Shown here one piece after another: positions 25,605-34,873 of a DNA stretch of 64,000 bases. A program made the translations under genes and the position numbers. This DNA comes from Pseudomonas sp. LBUM920. GTDB taxonomy: Bacteria; Pseudomonadota; Gammaproteobacteria; Pseudomonadales; Pseudomonadaceae. The DNA is taken from the NCBI RefSeq assembly GCF_003852315.1, contig NZ_CP027762.1:4073501-4137500 (forward strand), in the 5' to 3' direction. The number at the start of each line of letters is the position of its first letter. Positions within the stretch are counted from its first letter, which is position 1. Under the pieces are notes generated by a model. The model searched no databases. It saw only the letters and a program-made list of their open reading frames with translations, and was not told the DNA's origin.

Positions 25605-25616
25605 GCAGTATACTGC
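25605..25616. promoter_or_regulatory. Perfect 12-bp palindrome in the regulator/exporter divergent region
   Basis: GCAGTATACTGC is a perfect palindrome in the 92-base gap between the XRE-cupin regulator and the exporter. A related sequence (GTGCACTATATTGC) lies some 30 bases away over the regulator's start. It is a candidate operator. Confidence 0.4.
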
Positions 25617-25671
25617 CCAGCGTGCGGCGCATTGTGCGGTCCGTGCCTTTCCCTTGCAAGACCGAGCCGCC

Positions 25672-26601
25672 ATGACCGCCCCGAACCCCTCCTCACGCTT
25701 CAACCGTTTCAGCAAAGCCGAATGCATTCTCGTGGTGATCACCATGATCTGGGGCGGCACCTTTTTGCTCGTGCAACATGCGATGACGGTCAGCGGGCCG
25801 ATGTTTTTCGTGGGTCTGCGGTTTGCCGCAGCGGCCATCGTGGTGGGGTTCTTTTCGTTGCGCACCCTGCGCGGCCTGACCTTGTTCGAGTTGAAAGCCG
25901 GCGCCTTCATCGGCACTTCGATCATGTTCGGCTACGGCATGCAGACCATCGGGCTGCAGACTATTCCGAGCAGTCAGTCGGCGTTCATCACGGCGCTGTA
26001 TGTGCCGTTCGTGCCGCTGCTGCAGTGGTTGGTGCTGGGTCGCCGCCCAGGGCTGATGCCGGCCATCGGCATCATGCTGGCATTTACCGGCTTGATGTTG
26101 CTCACCGGCCCGGCAGGCGCGTCGCTGAACTTCAGCCCCGGCGAAATCGCCACGCTGATCTGTGCAGTGGCGGTGGCCGCCGAAATTATTCTGATCAGCG
26201 CGTTTGCCGGGCAGGTGGATGTACGCCGGGTGACCGTGGTGCAACTGGCCACGGCGTCGTTATTGTCGTTTCTGATGGTGGTACCGATGGGGGAACCCTT
26301 GCCAGGGTTTTCCTGGTTACTGGTATTCAGTGCCGTAGGCCTTGGCTTGACCAGCGCGGTGATCCAGGTCGCGATGAACTGGGCGCAGCAGAGTGTCTCG
26401 CCGACACGCGCCACCTTGATCTACGCCGGTGAACCGGTGTGGGCCGGCGTGATCGGGCGAATGGCCGGTGAGCGCTTCCCGCCGATCGCGATGGTGGGGG
26501 CGGCGTTGATTGTGGCGGCAGTGATTGTGAGTGAGCTGAAGACTAAAGGGCAGAAGGCCATCGACCTGCAGGATGAAAGGGAACAGGAACAGCAGGGCTA
26601 G
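25672..26601 (+). CDS. EamA/DMT-family exporter
   Basis: A 309-residue inner-membrane protein of the drug/metabolite transporter superfamily with ten membrane segments in two EamA repeats (AECILVVITMIWGGTFLLVQHAM begins the first; GEIATLICAVAVAAEIILISAFAG begins the second). The conserved TRATLIYAGEPVWAGVIG near the C-terminus is typical. Members export amino acids or metabolites. The ATG at 25672 begins just before the first segment; the in-frame extension to 25561 is non-coding. The C-terminal tail is charged (QDEREQEQQG). Confidence 0.85.
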   Translation: MTAPNPSSRFNRFSKAECILVVITMIWGGTFLLVQHAMTVSGPMFFVGLRFAAAAIVVGFFSLRTLRGLTLFELKAGAFIGTSIMFGYGMQTIGLQTIPSSQSAFITALYVPFVPLLQWLVLGRRPGLMPAIGIMLAFTGLMLLTGPAGASLNFSPGEIATLICAVAVAAEIILISAFAGQVDVRRVTVVQLATASLLSFLMVVPMGEPLPGFSWLLVFSAVGLGLTSAVIQVAMNWAQQSVSPTRATLIYAGEPVWAGVIGRMAGERFPPIAMVGAALIVAAVIVSELKTKGQKAIDLQDEREQEQQG

Positions 26602-26753
26602 GGTCTGATCGCTTGCACTGGCTGTCAGATCGCCATCGCGTGCGAGCCCGGCGCCCACAGGGGGCCGTGGTGACGGCTGCAACGGAGCCAGCCGAAACAA
26701 TGCTAAACGGGTGTTTTCAGCCTACCTTGTAGGATCCTGCCACATCTTGGCGT

Positions 26754-26782
26754 TTGGTGATCGAGAAAGCGGCACGTATGAT
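26754..26782 (+). promoter_or_regulatory. Sigma-70 promoter of the mrp operon
   Basis: TTGGTG (26754) and TATGAT (26777) are separated by 17 bases and placed about 30 bases before the mrpA start. The 211-base gap in front of mrpA otherwise holds only a worn REP-like fragment near 26622-26660. Confidence 0.6.
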
Positions 26783-26812
26783 GCATCCCAAACTCCCGCA
26801 GATTAGAAGCCT

Positions 26813-29737
26813 ATGTCCCTGATAGTTCTACTGCTTCTGCCTTTTATTGGCAGCTGTCTGGCGGCCTTGCTGCCGCACAATGCACGTAACACCGAATCCC
26901 TGCTGGCTGGCCTCGTGGCCCTGGTCGGCACCATTCAAGTCGCCCTGCTCTACCCTCAGATCGCCCACGGTGGCGTGATCCGCGAAGAATTCATGTGGTT
27001 GCCCAGCCTTGGGTTGAACTTCGTGCTGCGCATGGATGGGTTCGCCTGGCTGTTCTCGATGCTGGTGCTGGGCATCGGCTCGCTGGTGTCGCTGTATGCG
27101 CGCTACTACATGTCGCCGGACGACCCGGTGCCGCGTTTCTTCGCGTTTTTCCTGGCCTTCATGGGCGCCATGCTCGGGCTGGTGATTTCCGGCAACCTGA
27201 TCCAGATCGTGTTCTTCTGGGAACTGACCAGCCTGTTCTCGTTCCTGCTGATCGGCTATTGGCACCACCGCGCCGATGCCAGGCGCGGTGCCTATATGGC
27301 GCTGATGGTCACCGGCGCGGGCGGCCTGTGCCTGTTGGCCGGCGTGATGCTGCTGGGGCATATCGTCGGCAGCTATGACCTGGACCAGGTGCTGGCGGCG
27401 GGCGATCAGATTCGCGCGCACTCGCTGTACCCGGTCATGCTCGCCTTGGTGCTGATCGGCGCCCTGAGCAAAAGTGCACAGTTCCCTTTCCACTTCTGGC
27501 TGCCCCACGCGATGGCGGCACCGACGCCGGTTTCGGCCTACCTGCACTCGGCGACGATGGTGAAGGCCGGCGTGTTCCTGCTGGCCCGCCTGTGGCCGTC
27601 GCTGTCCGGCAGCGAAGAATGGTTCTGGATCGTCGGCGGTGCCGGCGCCATCACCCTCCTCCTCGGCGCTTACTGCGCCATGTTTCAAAACGATCTCAAG
27701 GGCCTACTGGCCTACTCCACCATCAGCCACCTCGGGCTGATCACCCTGCTGCTGGGCCTCAACAGCCCGCTGGCCGCCGTCGCTGCGGTGTTCCATATCC
27801 TCAACCACGCCACGTTCAAGGCCTCGCTGTTCATGGCCGCGGGCATCATTGACCACGAAAGCGGCACCCGCGATATTCGCAAGCTCAGCGGTCTGGTGCG
27901 CCTGATCCCGTTTACCGCGACCCTGGCGATGGTAGCCAGCGCGTCGATGGCCGGGGTGCCGTTGCTCAATGGCTTCCTGTCCAAAGAGATGTTCTTCGCT
28001 GAAACGGTATTTATCTCGGCGACCGCCTGGGTGGAAATTGCCCTGCCGATGATTGCAACCATCGCCGGCACCTTCAGCGTCGCCTATGCGCTGCGCTTTA
28101 CCGTCGATGTGTTCTTCGGCCCGCCCGCAACCGACCTGCCGCACACGCCCCACGAACCGCCGCGCTGGATGCGCGCGCCGGTAGAACTGCTGGTGTTCAC
28201 CTGTCTGCTGGTGGGCATCTTCCCGGCCCAGGTGGTCGGCTCGATCCTCGCCGCTGCCGCACTGCCGGTGGTCGGTGGCGTACTGCCCGAGTACAGCCTG
28301 GCGATCTGGCACGGCTGGAACGCGCCGATGATCATGAGCCTGGTGGCGATGTCCGGCGGCGTGGTGCTCTACCTGCTGCTGCGCAAACAGCTCAAGCGGG
28401 GCCGCTTCAAGTACCCGCCGGTCATCAGCTACTTCAACGGCAAGCGCATGTTCGAACGCAGCCTGGTGGTGATGATGCGCGGCGTGCGCCGGATCGAAAA
28501 ACGCATCAGCACCAAACGCCTGCAGACCCAGCTGTTCCTGCTGGTGATGGCAGCGGTGATTGCAGGTTTGATCCCGATGCTCAACAGCGGCCTCAGTTGG
28601 GGCGACCGGCCGAAAATCCCGGGCTCCATTGTGTTTGTGACCCTGTGGCTGCTGGCGATTGCCTGCGCCCTCGGCGCCGCCTGGCAAGCCAAGTATCACC
28701 GGCTGGCGGCCCTGACCATGGTCAGCGTGTGCGGCTTGATGACCTGCATCACCTTCGTATGGTTCTCGGCGCCGGACCTGGCGTTGACGCAGTTGGTCGT
28801 CGAAGTGGTGACCACCGTGCTTATCCTACTGGGCCTGCGCTGGCTGCCACGGCGGATCGAAGAAGTGTCGCCACTGCCCAGCTCGTTGCGCAAGGCGCGC
28901 ATTCGCCGCCTGCGTGACTTCCTGCTGTCCACCGTGGTGGGCGGCGGCATGGCGCTGCTGTCCTACGCGATGCTGACCCGCCAGACCCCTAACGACATCT
29001 CCTCGTTCTACCTCAGCCGCGCCCTGCCCGAAGGCGGCGGCAGCAACGTCGTGAACGTGATGCTGGTCGACTTCCGTGGCTTCGACACCTTCGGCGAAAT
29101 TACCGTACTCGGCGCCGTGGCGCTGACGGTGTATGCCCTGCTGCGGCGCTTCCGCCCGTCCAAAGAAAGCATGCAACTGCCCGCGCAACAGCGCCAGTTG
29201 GCGCCGGACGTGGCCACCGACCTGGTCAACCCGCGCCAGGCCAGCGACACTGCGCTGGGCTTCATGATGGTGCCGGCGGTGCTGGTGCGCCTGCTGCTGC
29301 CAATTGCGCTGGTGGTGTCGTTCTACCTGTTCATGCGCGGTCATAACCAGCCGGGCGGCGGCTTTGTCGCAGGCCTGGTGATGTCGGTAGCGTTCATCCT
29401 GCAATACATGGTTGCCGGTACGCAGTGGGTTGAGGCGCAGATGAGCCTGCGGCCAATGCGCTGGATGGGTTTTGGCCTGCTTTCGGCCACCCTGACCGGG
29501 CTCGGCGCACTGTTTGCCGGTTACCCGTTCCTCACCACCCATACCTGGCATTTCAGCGTGCCCGTGCTCGGCGATATCCATATCGCCAGCGCGCTGTTCT
29601 TCGACGTCGGCGTGTACGCCATGGTCGTCGGTTCCACGCTGCTGATGCTCACCGCCCTCGGCCACCAGTCCGTGCGGGCCCACAAACCGAGCAACCAGGC
29701 GAAAAAAGTGGTTGCCGCAACGCAAGGAGCCGCCTGA
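26813..29737 (+). CDS. mrpA: Mrp cation/proton antiporter subunit A (A-B fusion)
   Basis: A 974-residue membrane protein, the largest subunit of the multi-gene Na+(K+)/H+ antiporter. The first roughly 500 residues match the NuoL-like core (HFWLPHAMAAPTPVSAYLHSATMVKAGVFLLARLWP and GTRDIRKLSGLVRLIPFTA). A DUF4040 segment follows (ITFVWFSAPDLALTQLVVEVVTTVLILLGLRWLP, about 645-690). The last roughly 130 residues are an MnhB domain (FYLFMRGHNQPGGGFVAGLVMSVAFILQYM). No separate mrpB exists, so A and B are fused as in other group 2 Mrp systems. The role is pH and salt homeostasis. Confidence 0.95.
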   Translation: MSLIVLLLLPFIGSCLAALLPHNARNTESLLAGLVALVGTIQVALLYPQIAHGGVIREEFMWLPSLGLNFVLRMDGFAWLFSMLVLGIGSLVSLYARYYMSPDDPVPRFFAFFLAFMGAMLGLVISGNLIQIVFFWELTSLFSFLLIGYWHHRADARRGAYMALMVTGAGGLCLLAGVMLLGHIVGSYDLDQVLAAGDQIRAHSLYPVMLALVLIGALSKSAQFPFHFWLPHAMAAPTPVSAYLHSATMVKAGVFLLARLWPSLSGSEEWFWIVGGAGAITLLLGAYCAMFQNDLKGLLAYSTISHLGLITLLLGLNSPLAAVAAVFHILNHATFKASLFMAAGIIDHESGTRDIRKLSGLVRLIPFTATLAMVASASMAGVPLLNGFLSKEMFFAETVFISATAWVEIALPMIATIAGTFSVAYALRFTVDVFFGPPATDLPHTPHEPPRWMRAPVELLVFTCLLVGIFPAQVVGSILAAAALPVVGGVLPEYSLAIWHGWNAPMIMSLVAMSGGVVLYLLLRKQLKRGRFKYPPVISYFNGKRMFERSLVVMMRGVRRIEKRISTKRLQTQLFLLVMAAVIAGLIPMLNSGLSWGDRPKIPGSIVFVTLWLLAIACALGAAWQAKYHRLAALTMVSVCGLMTCITFVWFSAPDLALTQLVVEVVTTVLILLGLRWLPRRIEEVSPLPSSLRKARIRRLRDFLLSTVVGGGMALLSYAMLTRQTPNDISSFYLSRALPEGGGSNVVNVMLVDFRGFDTFGEITVLGAVALTVYALLRRFRPSKESMQLPAQQRQLAPDVATDLVNPRQASDTALGFMMVPAVLVRLLLPIALVVSFYLFMRGHNQPGGGFVAGLVMSVAFILQYMVAGTQWVEAQMSLRPMRWMGFGLLSATLTGLGALFAGYPFLTTHTWHFSVPVLGDIHIASALFFDVGVYAMVVGSTLLMLTALGHQSVRAHKPSNQAKKVVAATQGAA

Positions 29738-30081
29738 TGGAAGAAGTCATCGCAATTGCCATTGGGGTCCTGGCGGCCTCCGGCGTCTGGCTGATCCTGC
29801 GGCCACGGACGTTCCAGGTGGTGATGGGCCTGTGCCTGCTGTCGTACGGGGTCAACCTGTTCATTTTCAGCATGGGCAGCCTGTTTATCGGCAAGGAGCC
29901 GATCATCAAGGACGGCGTGCCGCAAGACTTGCTCCACTACACCGATCCCCTGCCCCAGGCGCTGGTACTGACGGCCATCGTGATCAGCTTCGCCATGACC
30001 GCGCTGTTCCTGGTGGTGCTGTTGGCCTCCCGCGGGCTGACCGGCACTGACCATGTAGACGGTCGGGAGCCCAAGGAATGA
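29737..30081 (+). CDS. mrpC: Mrp antiporter subunit C
   Basis: A 114-residue, NuoK-like protein with three membrane segments, including VVMGLCLLSYGVNLFIFSMGSL and ALVLTAIVISFAMTALFLVVLLASRGL. The start overlaps the mrpA stop by one base (TGATG). It is a core membrane subunit of the antiporter. Confidence 0.95.
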   Translation: MEEVIAIAIGVLAASGVWLILRPRTFQVVMGLCLLSYGVNLFIFSMGSLFIGKEPIIKDGVPQDLLHYTDPLPQALVLTAIVISFAMTALFLVVLLASRGLTGTDHVDGREPKE

Positions 30082-31760
30082 CGTGGATCAATCAACTGAT
30101 CGTCGCGCCGATCCTGCTGCCGTTGCTGACCGCCGCGCTGATGCTGATGCTCGGCGAAAAACGCCGTCCGCTGAAGGCAAAAATCAACCTGTTCTCCAGC
30201 GTCGTCGGCCTGGGCATCGCCGTCCTGCTGCTGTACTGGACACAACAAGGCGGCCCCGGCTCGATCGGCGTGTACCTGCCGGGCAACTGGCAGGTACCGT
30301 TCGGCATCGTGCTGGTGGTGGACCAACTGTCGGCGATGATGCTGGTGCTCACCGGGATTATCGGCGTGAGTGCGCTGCTGTTCGCCATGGCCCGTTGGGA
30401 CCGTGCCGGTACCAGCTTCCACGCGCTGTTCCAGATCCAGATGATGGGCCTGTACGGCGCCTTCCTGACAGCGGACCTGTTCAACCTGTTCGTGTTCTTC
30501 GAAGTGCTGCTGGCGGCGTCCTACGGCTTGATGCTGCACGGCTCGGGCCGTGCGCGAGTGTCGTCGGGGCTGCATTACATCGCGATCAACCTGCTGGCCT
30601 CGTCGCTGTTCCTGATTGGCGCGGCGATGATCTATGGCGTCACCGGCACGCTGAACTTTGCTGACCTGGCGCTGAAAATCCCATTGGTGCCAGAGGCCGA
30701 TCGCGGCCTGTTGCATGCCGGTGCGGCGATTCTGGCAACAGCATTCCTGGCCAAAGCCGGCATGTGGCCGCTGAACTTCTGGCTGGCGCCCGCCTACTCC
30801 TCGGCCAGCGCGCCGGTGGCCGCGATGTTTGCGATCATGACCAAGGTGGGCGTGTACACCGTGCTGCGCCTGTGGACGTTGCTGTTTTCGGGGCAAGCCG
30901 GTGCTTCGGCACTGTTCGGCGGCGACTGGCTGGTGTACGGCGGCATGGCAACGATCATTTGCGCCGCATTGGCGATGGTCGCGGCGCAGCGGCTCGAACG
31001 CATGGCCAGCTTGAGCATTTTGGTGTCGGCAGGGATTCTGTTGTCGGCCGTGGGCTTTGCTCAGCCAAGCCTGACGGCCGGAGCGCTGTTCTATCTGGTC
31101 AGCTCGACGCTGGCATTGAGCGCGCTGTTCCTGCTGGCCGAACTGATCGAGCGTTCGCGCTCGGCCAATGACCTGCCGCTGGACGAGGAAATCGACGCGC
31201 TGCCCAAGGCCATGGAATCGTTGCATCCACGGCCCGGCGTGAACCTCGACGATGAACAGAAAGCCGTGGTCGGCCAGGTGATTCCATGGACGATGGCCTT
31301 CCTCGGCTTGAGCTTTGTCGCCTGCGCATTGCTGATTATCGGCATGCCACCTCTGTCTGGCTTCATCGGCAAGCTCAGCCTGTTGAGCGCGCTGGTTAAC
31401 CCGCTGGGGCTGGGAAATGCCGTGGATGAACCCATACGCCCCGCCGCCTGGGGCTTGGTGACCTTGCTGATCCTGTCGGGCCTGGCGTCGCTGATCGCCT
31501 TCGCCCGCCTGGGCATCCAGCGCTTCTGGACGCCGGAAGAACGCCCCTCGCCGTTGCTGCGCCGCTACGAGTGCCTGCCGATCTTTTTCCTGCTCGGCCT
31601 GAGCATTCTCCTAACGTTCAAGGCCGAGCCGTTGATGCGCTACACCCAGGCCACTGCCGAAAGCCTGAACAACCCGGAACACTACGTGATGGCCGTCTTG
31701 GCGACGCGACCGGTGCCAAGCCCTGAAGCCAAGACCGCCGCCCTGGAGGTGCAGCCATGA
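30078..31760 (+). CDS. mrpD: Mrp antiporter subunit D
   Basis: A 560-residue NuoM/NuoN-like subunit with about 14 membrane segments; DLFNLFVFFEVLLAASYGLMLHGSG and LAKAGMWPLNFWLAPAYSSASAPVAAMFAIMTKVGVYTVLRLW hold the conserved acidic and lysine residues of the proton path. It overlaps mrpC by 4 bases (ATGA). It has a longer cytoplasmic insert near 355-405 (SRSANDLPLDEEIDALPKAM) than typical NuoM proteins. Confidence 0.95.
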   Translation: MTWINQLIVAPILLPLLTAALMLMLGEKRRPLKAKINLFSSVVGLGIAVLLLYWTQQGGPGSIGVYLPGNWQVPFGIVLVVDQLSAMMLVLTGIIGVSALLFAMARWDRAGTSFHALFQIQMMGLYGAFLTADLFNLFVFFEVLLAASYGLMLHGSGRARVSSGLHYIAINLLASSLFLIGAAMIYGVTGTLNFADLALKIPLVPEADRGLLHAGAAILATAFLAKAGMWPLNFWLAPAYSSASAPVAAMFAIMTKVGVYTVLRLWTLLFSGQAGASALFGGDWLVYGGMATIICAALAMVAAQRLERMASLSILVSAGILLSAVGFAQPSLTAGALFYLVSSTLALSALFLLAELIERSRSANDLPLDEEIDALPKAMESLHPRPGVNLDDEQKAVVGQVIPWTMAFLGLSFVACALLIIGMPPLSGFIGKLSLLSALVNPLGLGNAVDEPIRPAAWGLVTLLILSGLASLIAFARLGIQRFWTPEERPSPLLRRYECLPIFFLLGLSILLTFKAEPLMRYTQATAESLNNPEHYVMAVLATRPVPSPEAKTAALEVQP

Positions 31761-32245
31761 GCCGTCTGTTCCCTGCCCCCTGGTTATCGCTGGCGTTGTG
31801 GCTGTTATGGCTGGTGCTGAACCTGTCCGTCAGCCCCGGCAACCTGCTGCTCGGCGCGTTGCTGGGCTTTCTTGCCCCGCTGCTGATGGCGCCGCTGCGC
31901 CCGTTGCCGATCCGCATCCGCCGCCCTGGGGTGATCCTGCGCCTGTTCCTGGTGGTGGGCCGCGACGTGATCATCTCTAATCTGCAAGTGGCCTGGGGTG
32001 TGCTGATCTGCGGCTCGCGTGCGCCGCGGTCGCGCTTTATCAAAATCCCGCTGGACCTGCGCGACGCCAACGGCCTGGCCGTGCTGTCGATGATCACCAG
32101 CGTCACACCCGGCACGGTCTGGTCGGAACTGGCGCTGGACCGCAGCATTCTGCTGTTGCACGTGTTCGACCTTGAGGATGAAGCGCCCTTTATCGAGCAC
32201 TTCAAAACCACCTACGAGCGGCCCCTGATGGAGATCTTCGAATGA
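31757..32245 (+). CDS. mrpE: Mrp antiporter subunit E
   Basis: A 162-residue protein with two N-terminal membrane segments (ALWLLWLVLNLSVSPGNLLLGALLGFLAPLL) and a cytoplasmic domain with FIKIPLDLRDANGLAVLSMITSVTPGTVWSEL, the signature of MrpE. It overlaps both neighbours by 4 bases. Confidence 0.95.
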   Translation: MSRLFPAPWLSLALWLLWLVLNLSVSPGNLLLGALLGFLAPLLMAPLRPLPIRIRRPGVILRLFLVVGRDVIISNLQVAWGVLICGSRAPRSRFIKIPLDLRDANGLAVLSMITSVTPGTVWSELALDRSILLLHVFDLEDEAPFIEHFKTTYERPLMEIFE

Positions 32246-32520
32246 GCGCCCTGCTCTCCAACGCGATCCTGATCAGCCTGTTCCTGTTCTCGCTGGCCAT
32301 GGTGCTGACACTGGCACGCCTGTTCAAAGGCCCGTCGGCACAGGACCGGGTTCTGGCACTGGACTATCTGTACATCCTGGCGATGCTGATGATGCTGGTG
32401 CTCGGCATCCGTTACGCCAGTGACACCTATTTTGAAGCGGCGCTGCTGATTGCGCTGTTTGGCTTTGTCGGGTCGTTTGCCCTGGCGAAATTCCTGCTGC
32501 GTGGCGAGGTGATTGAATGA
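32242..32520 (+). CDS. mrpF: Mrp antiporter subunit F
   Basis: A 92-residue protein of three membrane segments with the conserved central LFKGPSAQDRVLALDYLYILAMLMMLVLG (Asp in the membrane). It overlaps mrpE and mrpG by 4 bases. Confidence 0.95.
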   Translation: MSALLSNAILISLFLFSLAMVLTLARLFKGPSAQDRVLALDYLYILAMLMMLVLGIRYASDTYFEAALLIALFGFVGSFALAKFLLRGEVIE

Positions 32521-32855
32521 TGCCGTTATGGGTTGAAGCCTGCGTGGCGGTATTGCTGGTGCTGAGCAGCGTATTCGCACTGATCGGCGCGATCGGTCTG
32601 CTGCGCATGAAGGACTTTTTCCAGCGCATGCACCCGCCGGCGCTGGCCTCCACGTTGGGTGCGTGGTGTGTGGCGTTGGCGTCGATCATCTACTTTTCGG
32701 TGCTCAAGTCCGCACCGGTGCTGCACGGCTGGTTGATTCCGATTCTGCTGTCGATCACGGTGCCGGTGACCACGCTGCTGCTGGCTCGCACTGCACTGTT
32801 CCGCAAGCGCATGGCCGGGGACGATGTGCCCGCCGAGGTCAGCAGCCGCCGCTGA
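32517..32855 (+). CDS. mrpG: Mrp antiporter subunit G
   Basis: A 112-residue protein with three membrane segments and the family motif IGAIGLLRMKDFFQRMHPPALASTLGAWCVALA. It is the last gene of the operon, followed at 32881 by a REPIN and the convergent HIT gene. Confidence 0.95.
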   Translation: MMPLWVEACVAVLLVLSSVFALIGAIGLLRMKDFFQRMHPPALASTLGAWCVALASIIYFSVLKSAPVLHGWLIPILLSITVPVTTLLLARTALFRKRMAGDDVPAEVSSRR

Positions 32856-32880
32856 TTTCTCAGGCGAACACAGTAAAACA

Positions 32881-32970
32881 TGTGGGAGCGGGCTTGCCCG
32901 CGAATGCGGTACATCAGTCACACATGTATTGACTGACACTGCGCATTCGCGAGCAAGCCCGCTCCCACAT
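32881..32970. repeat. REPIN between convergent mrpG and HIT genes
   Basis: Inverted TGTGGGAGCGGGCTTGC arms around a spacer with its own CAGTCA / TGACTG inverted repeat. It probably serves as the 3' structure for both converging transcripts. Confidence 0.9.
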
Positions 32971-32980
32971 TGATTTTGCG

Positions 32981-33439
32981 CTAGGCGAAGGATCGGATTC
33001 TGGCCGCCAGCTCTGCCAACTCAGCATCATCCGCCCGCACATGATCGTGGGACGAGATATAGCCCTCATACGCCTCGAAGAACTTATCCACCTTCGAGCT
33101 CAACGGCTTGAAGGTACTGTCCGAGCCCGTCCCATGCATGGGAAACAACTTCGCATGCAAATGATCCACCCCATACCCTTCCAGCATCATCCCCGTTCGG
33201 GCCACATCGGGAAACGCACGGTCGATCTGAAGCGCGGTTTTCTTGGCTGCAACGGCAAGCCCGGCGAGCACCTCATCCGACTGCGCAAACGCATAACTGC
33301 CGTAGTGCTGCTTGGGGATTACCACGCTGAAACCCGGCGTGTTAGGGAAGATCGACAGGAACGCCATGTGGTGTTCGTCTTCCCACAGAAGGTGGGCCGG
33401 GGACGTTTTGCGGACAATGCTGCAGAAAATACACTCCAT
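32981..33439 (-). CDS. HIT-family protein with altered triad (HxHxK)
   Basis: A 152-residue histidine-triad protein, probably a nucleotide hydrolase. The zinc-type Cys pair near the start (ECIFCSIV) and the segment PNTPGFSVVIPKQH are typical. The family motif HxHxH reads H93-L-H95-A-K97 here: the catalytic middle His is kept but the last His is Lys. The C-terminal part (FKPLSSKVDKFFEAYEGYISSHDHVRADDAELAELAARIRS) resembles a subgroup of pseudomonad HIT proteins. It is single, with its own upstream region of 178 bases shared with the next gene. Confidence 0.85.
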   Translation of the reverse strand: MECIFCSIVRKTSPAHLLWEDEHHMAFLSIFPNTPGFSVVIPKQHYGSYAFAQSDEVLAGLAVAAKKTALQIDRAFPDVARTGMMLEGYGVDHLHAKLFPMHGTGSDSTFKPLSSKVDKFFEAYEGYISSHDHVRADDAELAELAARIRSFA

Positions 33440-33545
33440 TTAAATCACCGCCAGTTTCATCATGGGTTTGGTCGTGGCGAACATCTAAAGCCATGATTGG
33501 GCAAGCGTCAAAACAAAAGAGAATTTTCCGAAAGCTCTTACGAAA

Positions 33546-33573
33546 TTGAGATCAGAAACGCTACGTTTATAGT
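33546..33573 (+). promoter_or_regulatory. Sigma-70-like promoter of the DHFR-like gene
   Basis: TTGAGA (33546) and TATAGT (33568) with a 16-base gap stand about 45 bases before the start at 33618, which has AAGGAG at 33601-33606. Confidence 0.5.
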
Positions 33574-33617
33574 GAATTGAATACAGCCGCTGCATTTTTC
33601 AAGGAGTCTTACCCCTC

Positions 33618-34160
33618 ATGGTCATCAAATGCTCTGTCTTTATCGCCGCCAGCGTCGACGGCTTCATTGCCCGGCCAGACGGTGGCATCGAGTGGCTGCA
33701 CCGGCCGGAGTACGAAACAACGCCGTTGAACGGCGTCACCTACGAAAGCTTTATCGCCACGATCGATGCGCTGGTGATGGGCCGCAAAACCCTGGAAAAA
33801 GTCTTGTCCTTTTCGGAGTGGCCCTATGAGGGCACGCCCGTCATCGCCCTTTCGCATCAGGCGTTGCAGCTACCCGCGCATGTGCAGGGCAAGGTTGAGG
33901 TGATGGCGGCGGACGTCACCACCCTCGTGCAACAGTTAGCCAACCGCGGCATGAAACACCTGTATATCGATGGTGGCCAAACCATCCAGGCGTTTCTTGA
34001 AGCAGGCCTGATCGATGAACTGATCATTACCCGTATTCCGGTGCTGTTGGGTCAAGGGCTTCCCTTGTTCAGCCAGTTTGGCAGTGAGCGCGAACTGCGC
34101 CATGTCGGCACGGATGTGTCGGAGAATGGGTTTGTTCAGAGTCGGTATCAGGTGGCTTAA
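33618..34160 (+). CDS. Dihydrofolate-reductase-like / RibD C-terminal domain protein
   Basis: A 180-residue single-domain protein with the RibD_C fold (MVIKCSVFIAASVDGFIARPDGGIEWL, then DALVMGRKTLEKVLSF, KHLYIDGGQTIQAFLEAGLIDELIITRIPVLLGQGLPLF). Members are NADPH-dependent reductases of mostly unknown substrate. The genuine folA-specific residues are not apparent, so this is not the housekeeping DHFR. Peptidase E follows 26 bases later on the same strand, possibly co-transcribed. Confidence 0.85.
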   Translation: MVIKCSVFIAASVDGFIARPDGGIEWLHRPEYETTPLNGVTYESFIATIDALVMGRKTLEKVLSFSEWPYEGTPVIALSHQALQLPAHVQGKVEVMAADVTTLVQQLANRGMKHLYIDGGQTIQAFLEAGLIDELIITRIPVLLGQGLPLFSQFGSERELRHVGTDVSENGFVQSRYQVA

Positions 34161-34186
34161 TTTTCTGGGACAGGCTGGAGGTCCAG

Positions 34187-34873
34187 ATGGATAGAAACAT
34201 CATTGTTATCGGCGGAGAATCCGACGCTGAGCTGACACGCATGACGCCTATCGACAAACACATCGTCGCGTCATCAGGCAAAGCGCGTCCGAATGTTCTT
34301 TATATCTCCACAGCCAATGGCGATGACCGAACTAAAATTTCCAACTTCATCGTCAAGTATCAAAGCGCAGGCTGCACCGTCACCACGCTGACGTTTTTCA
34401 TTGCGCCCTTCCCCAGCACTGACCGAGTTTCATCGCTGATTGAACAGGCCGACATCATTTATGTGGCGGGCGGAAATACGCGAGCCATGCTGGCTACGTG
34501 GCGCGAGTTTGGCGTGACCGGGCTTCTGAAAGCGGCATGGGAAAACGGCACCGTGCTCTGTGGTGTCAGTGCCGGGGCCATTTGTTGGTTTGATCATGGG
34601 CACTCCGACTCGGGCGGAGCGTTCGCTCTCATCGACGGTCTGGGTCTACTTCCGGGCGCTCTGTGCCCCCATTTCAGCTCAGAGGCAGGAAGGAAAGCAT
34701 CGTTTGTTGAGCTAGTGTGTCTTCAGGGTATACAGCCTGCCTACGCGGTAGATGATGGCGTTGCTCTGCATTTCAAAAATGACCAATACCACAGACTGAT
34801 CCGCAGCGAAGCACAGAATTGCGCTTATAAGGTCAGTGCCTCACCGCTGTATGTGACTTCGCTACCGGAGTAA
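34187..34873 (+). CDS. Peptidase E-like (family S51) protein
   Basis: A 228-residue protein with a class-I glutamine-amidotransferase-like fold. The nucleophile elbow is GVSAGA with Ser at about 128, and YVAGGNTRAMLATWREFGV and GLGLLPGALCPHFSSE are conserved in Asp-specific dipeptidases. The start is fixed by GGAGG 6 bases upstream. It is probably cytoplasmic. Confidence 0.82.
   Translation: MDRNIIVIGGESDAELTRMTPIDKHIVASSGKARPNVLYISTANGDDRTKISNFIVKYQSAGCTVTTLTFFIAPFPSTDRVSSLIEQADIIYVAGGNTRAMLATWREFGVTGLLKAAWENGTVLCGVSAGAICWFDHGHSDSGGAFALIDGLGLLPGALCPHFSSEAGRKASFVELVCLQGIQPAYAVDDGVALHFKNDQYHRLIRSEAQNCAYKVSASPLYVTSLPE

Noticed and set aside
26622..26660. REP-like fragment before mrpA
   Set aside because: Only a weak resemblance (GATCGCCATCGCGTGCGAGCC) without a clear partner, so it is not listed as a repeat feature.
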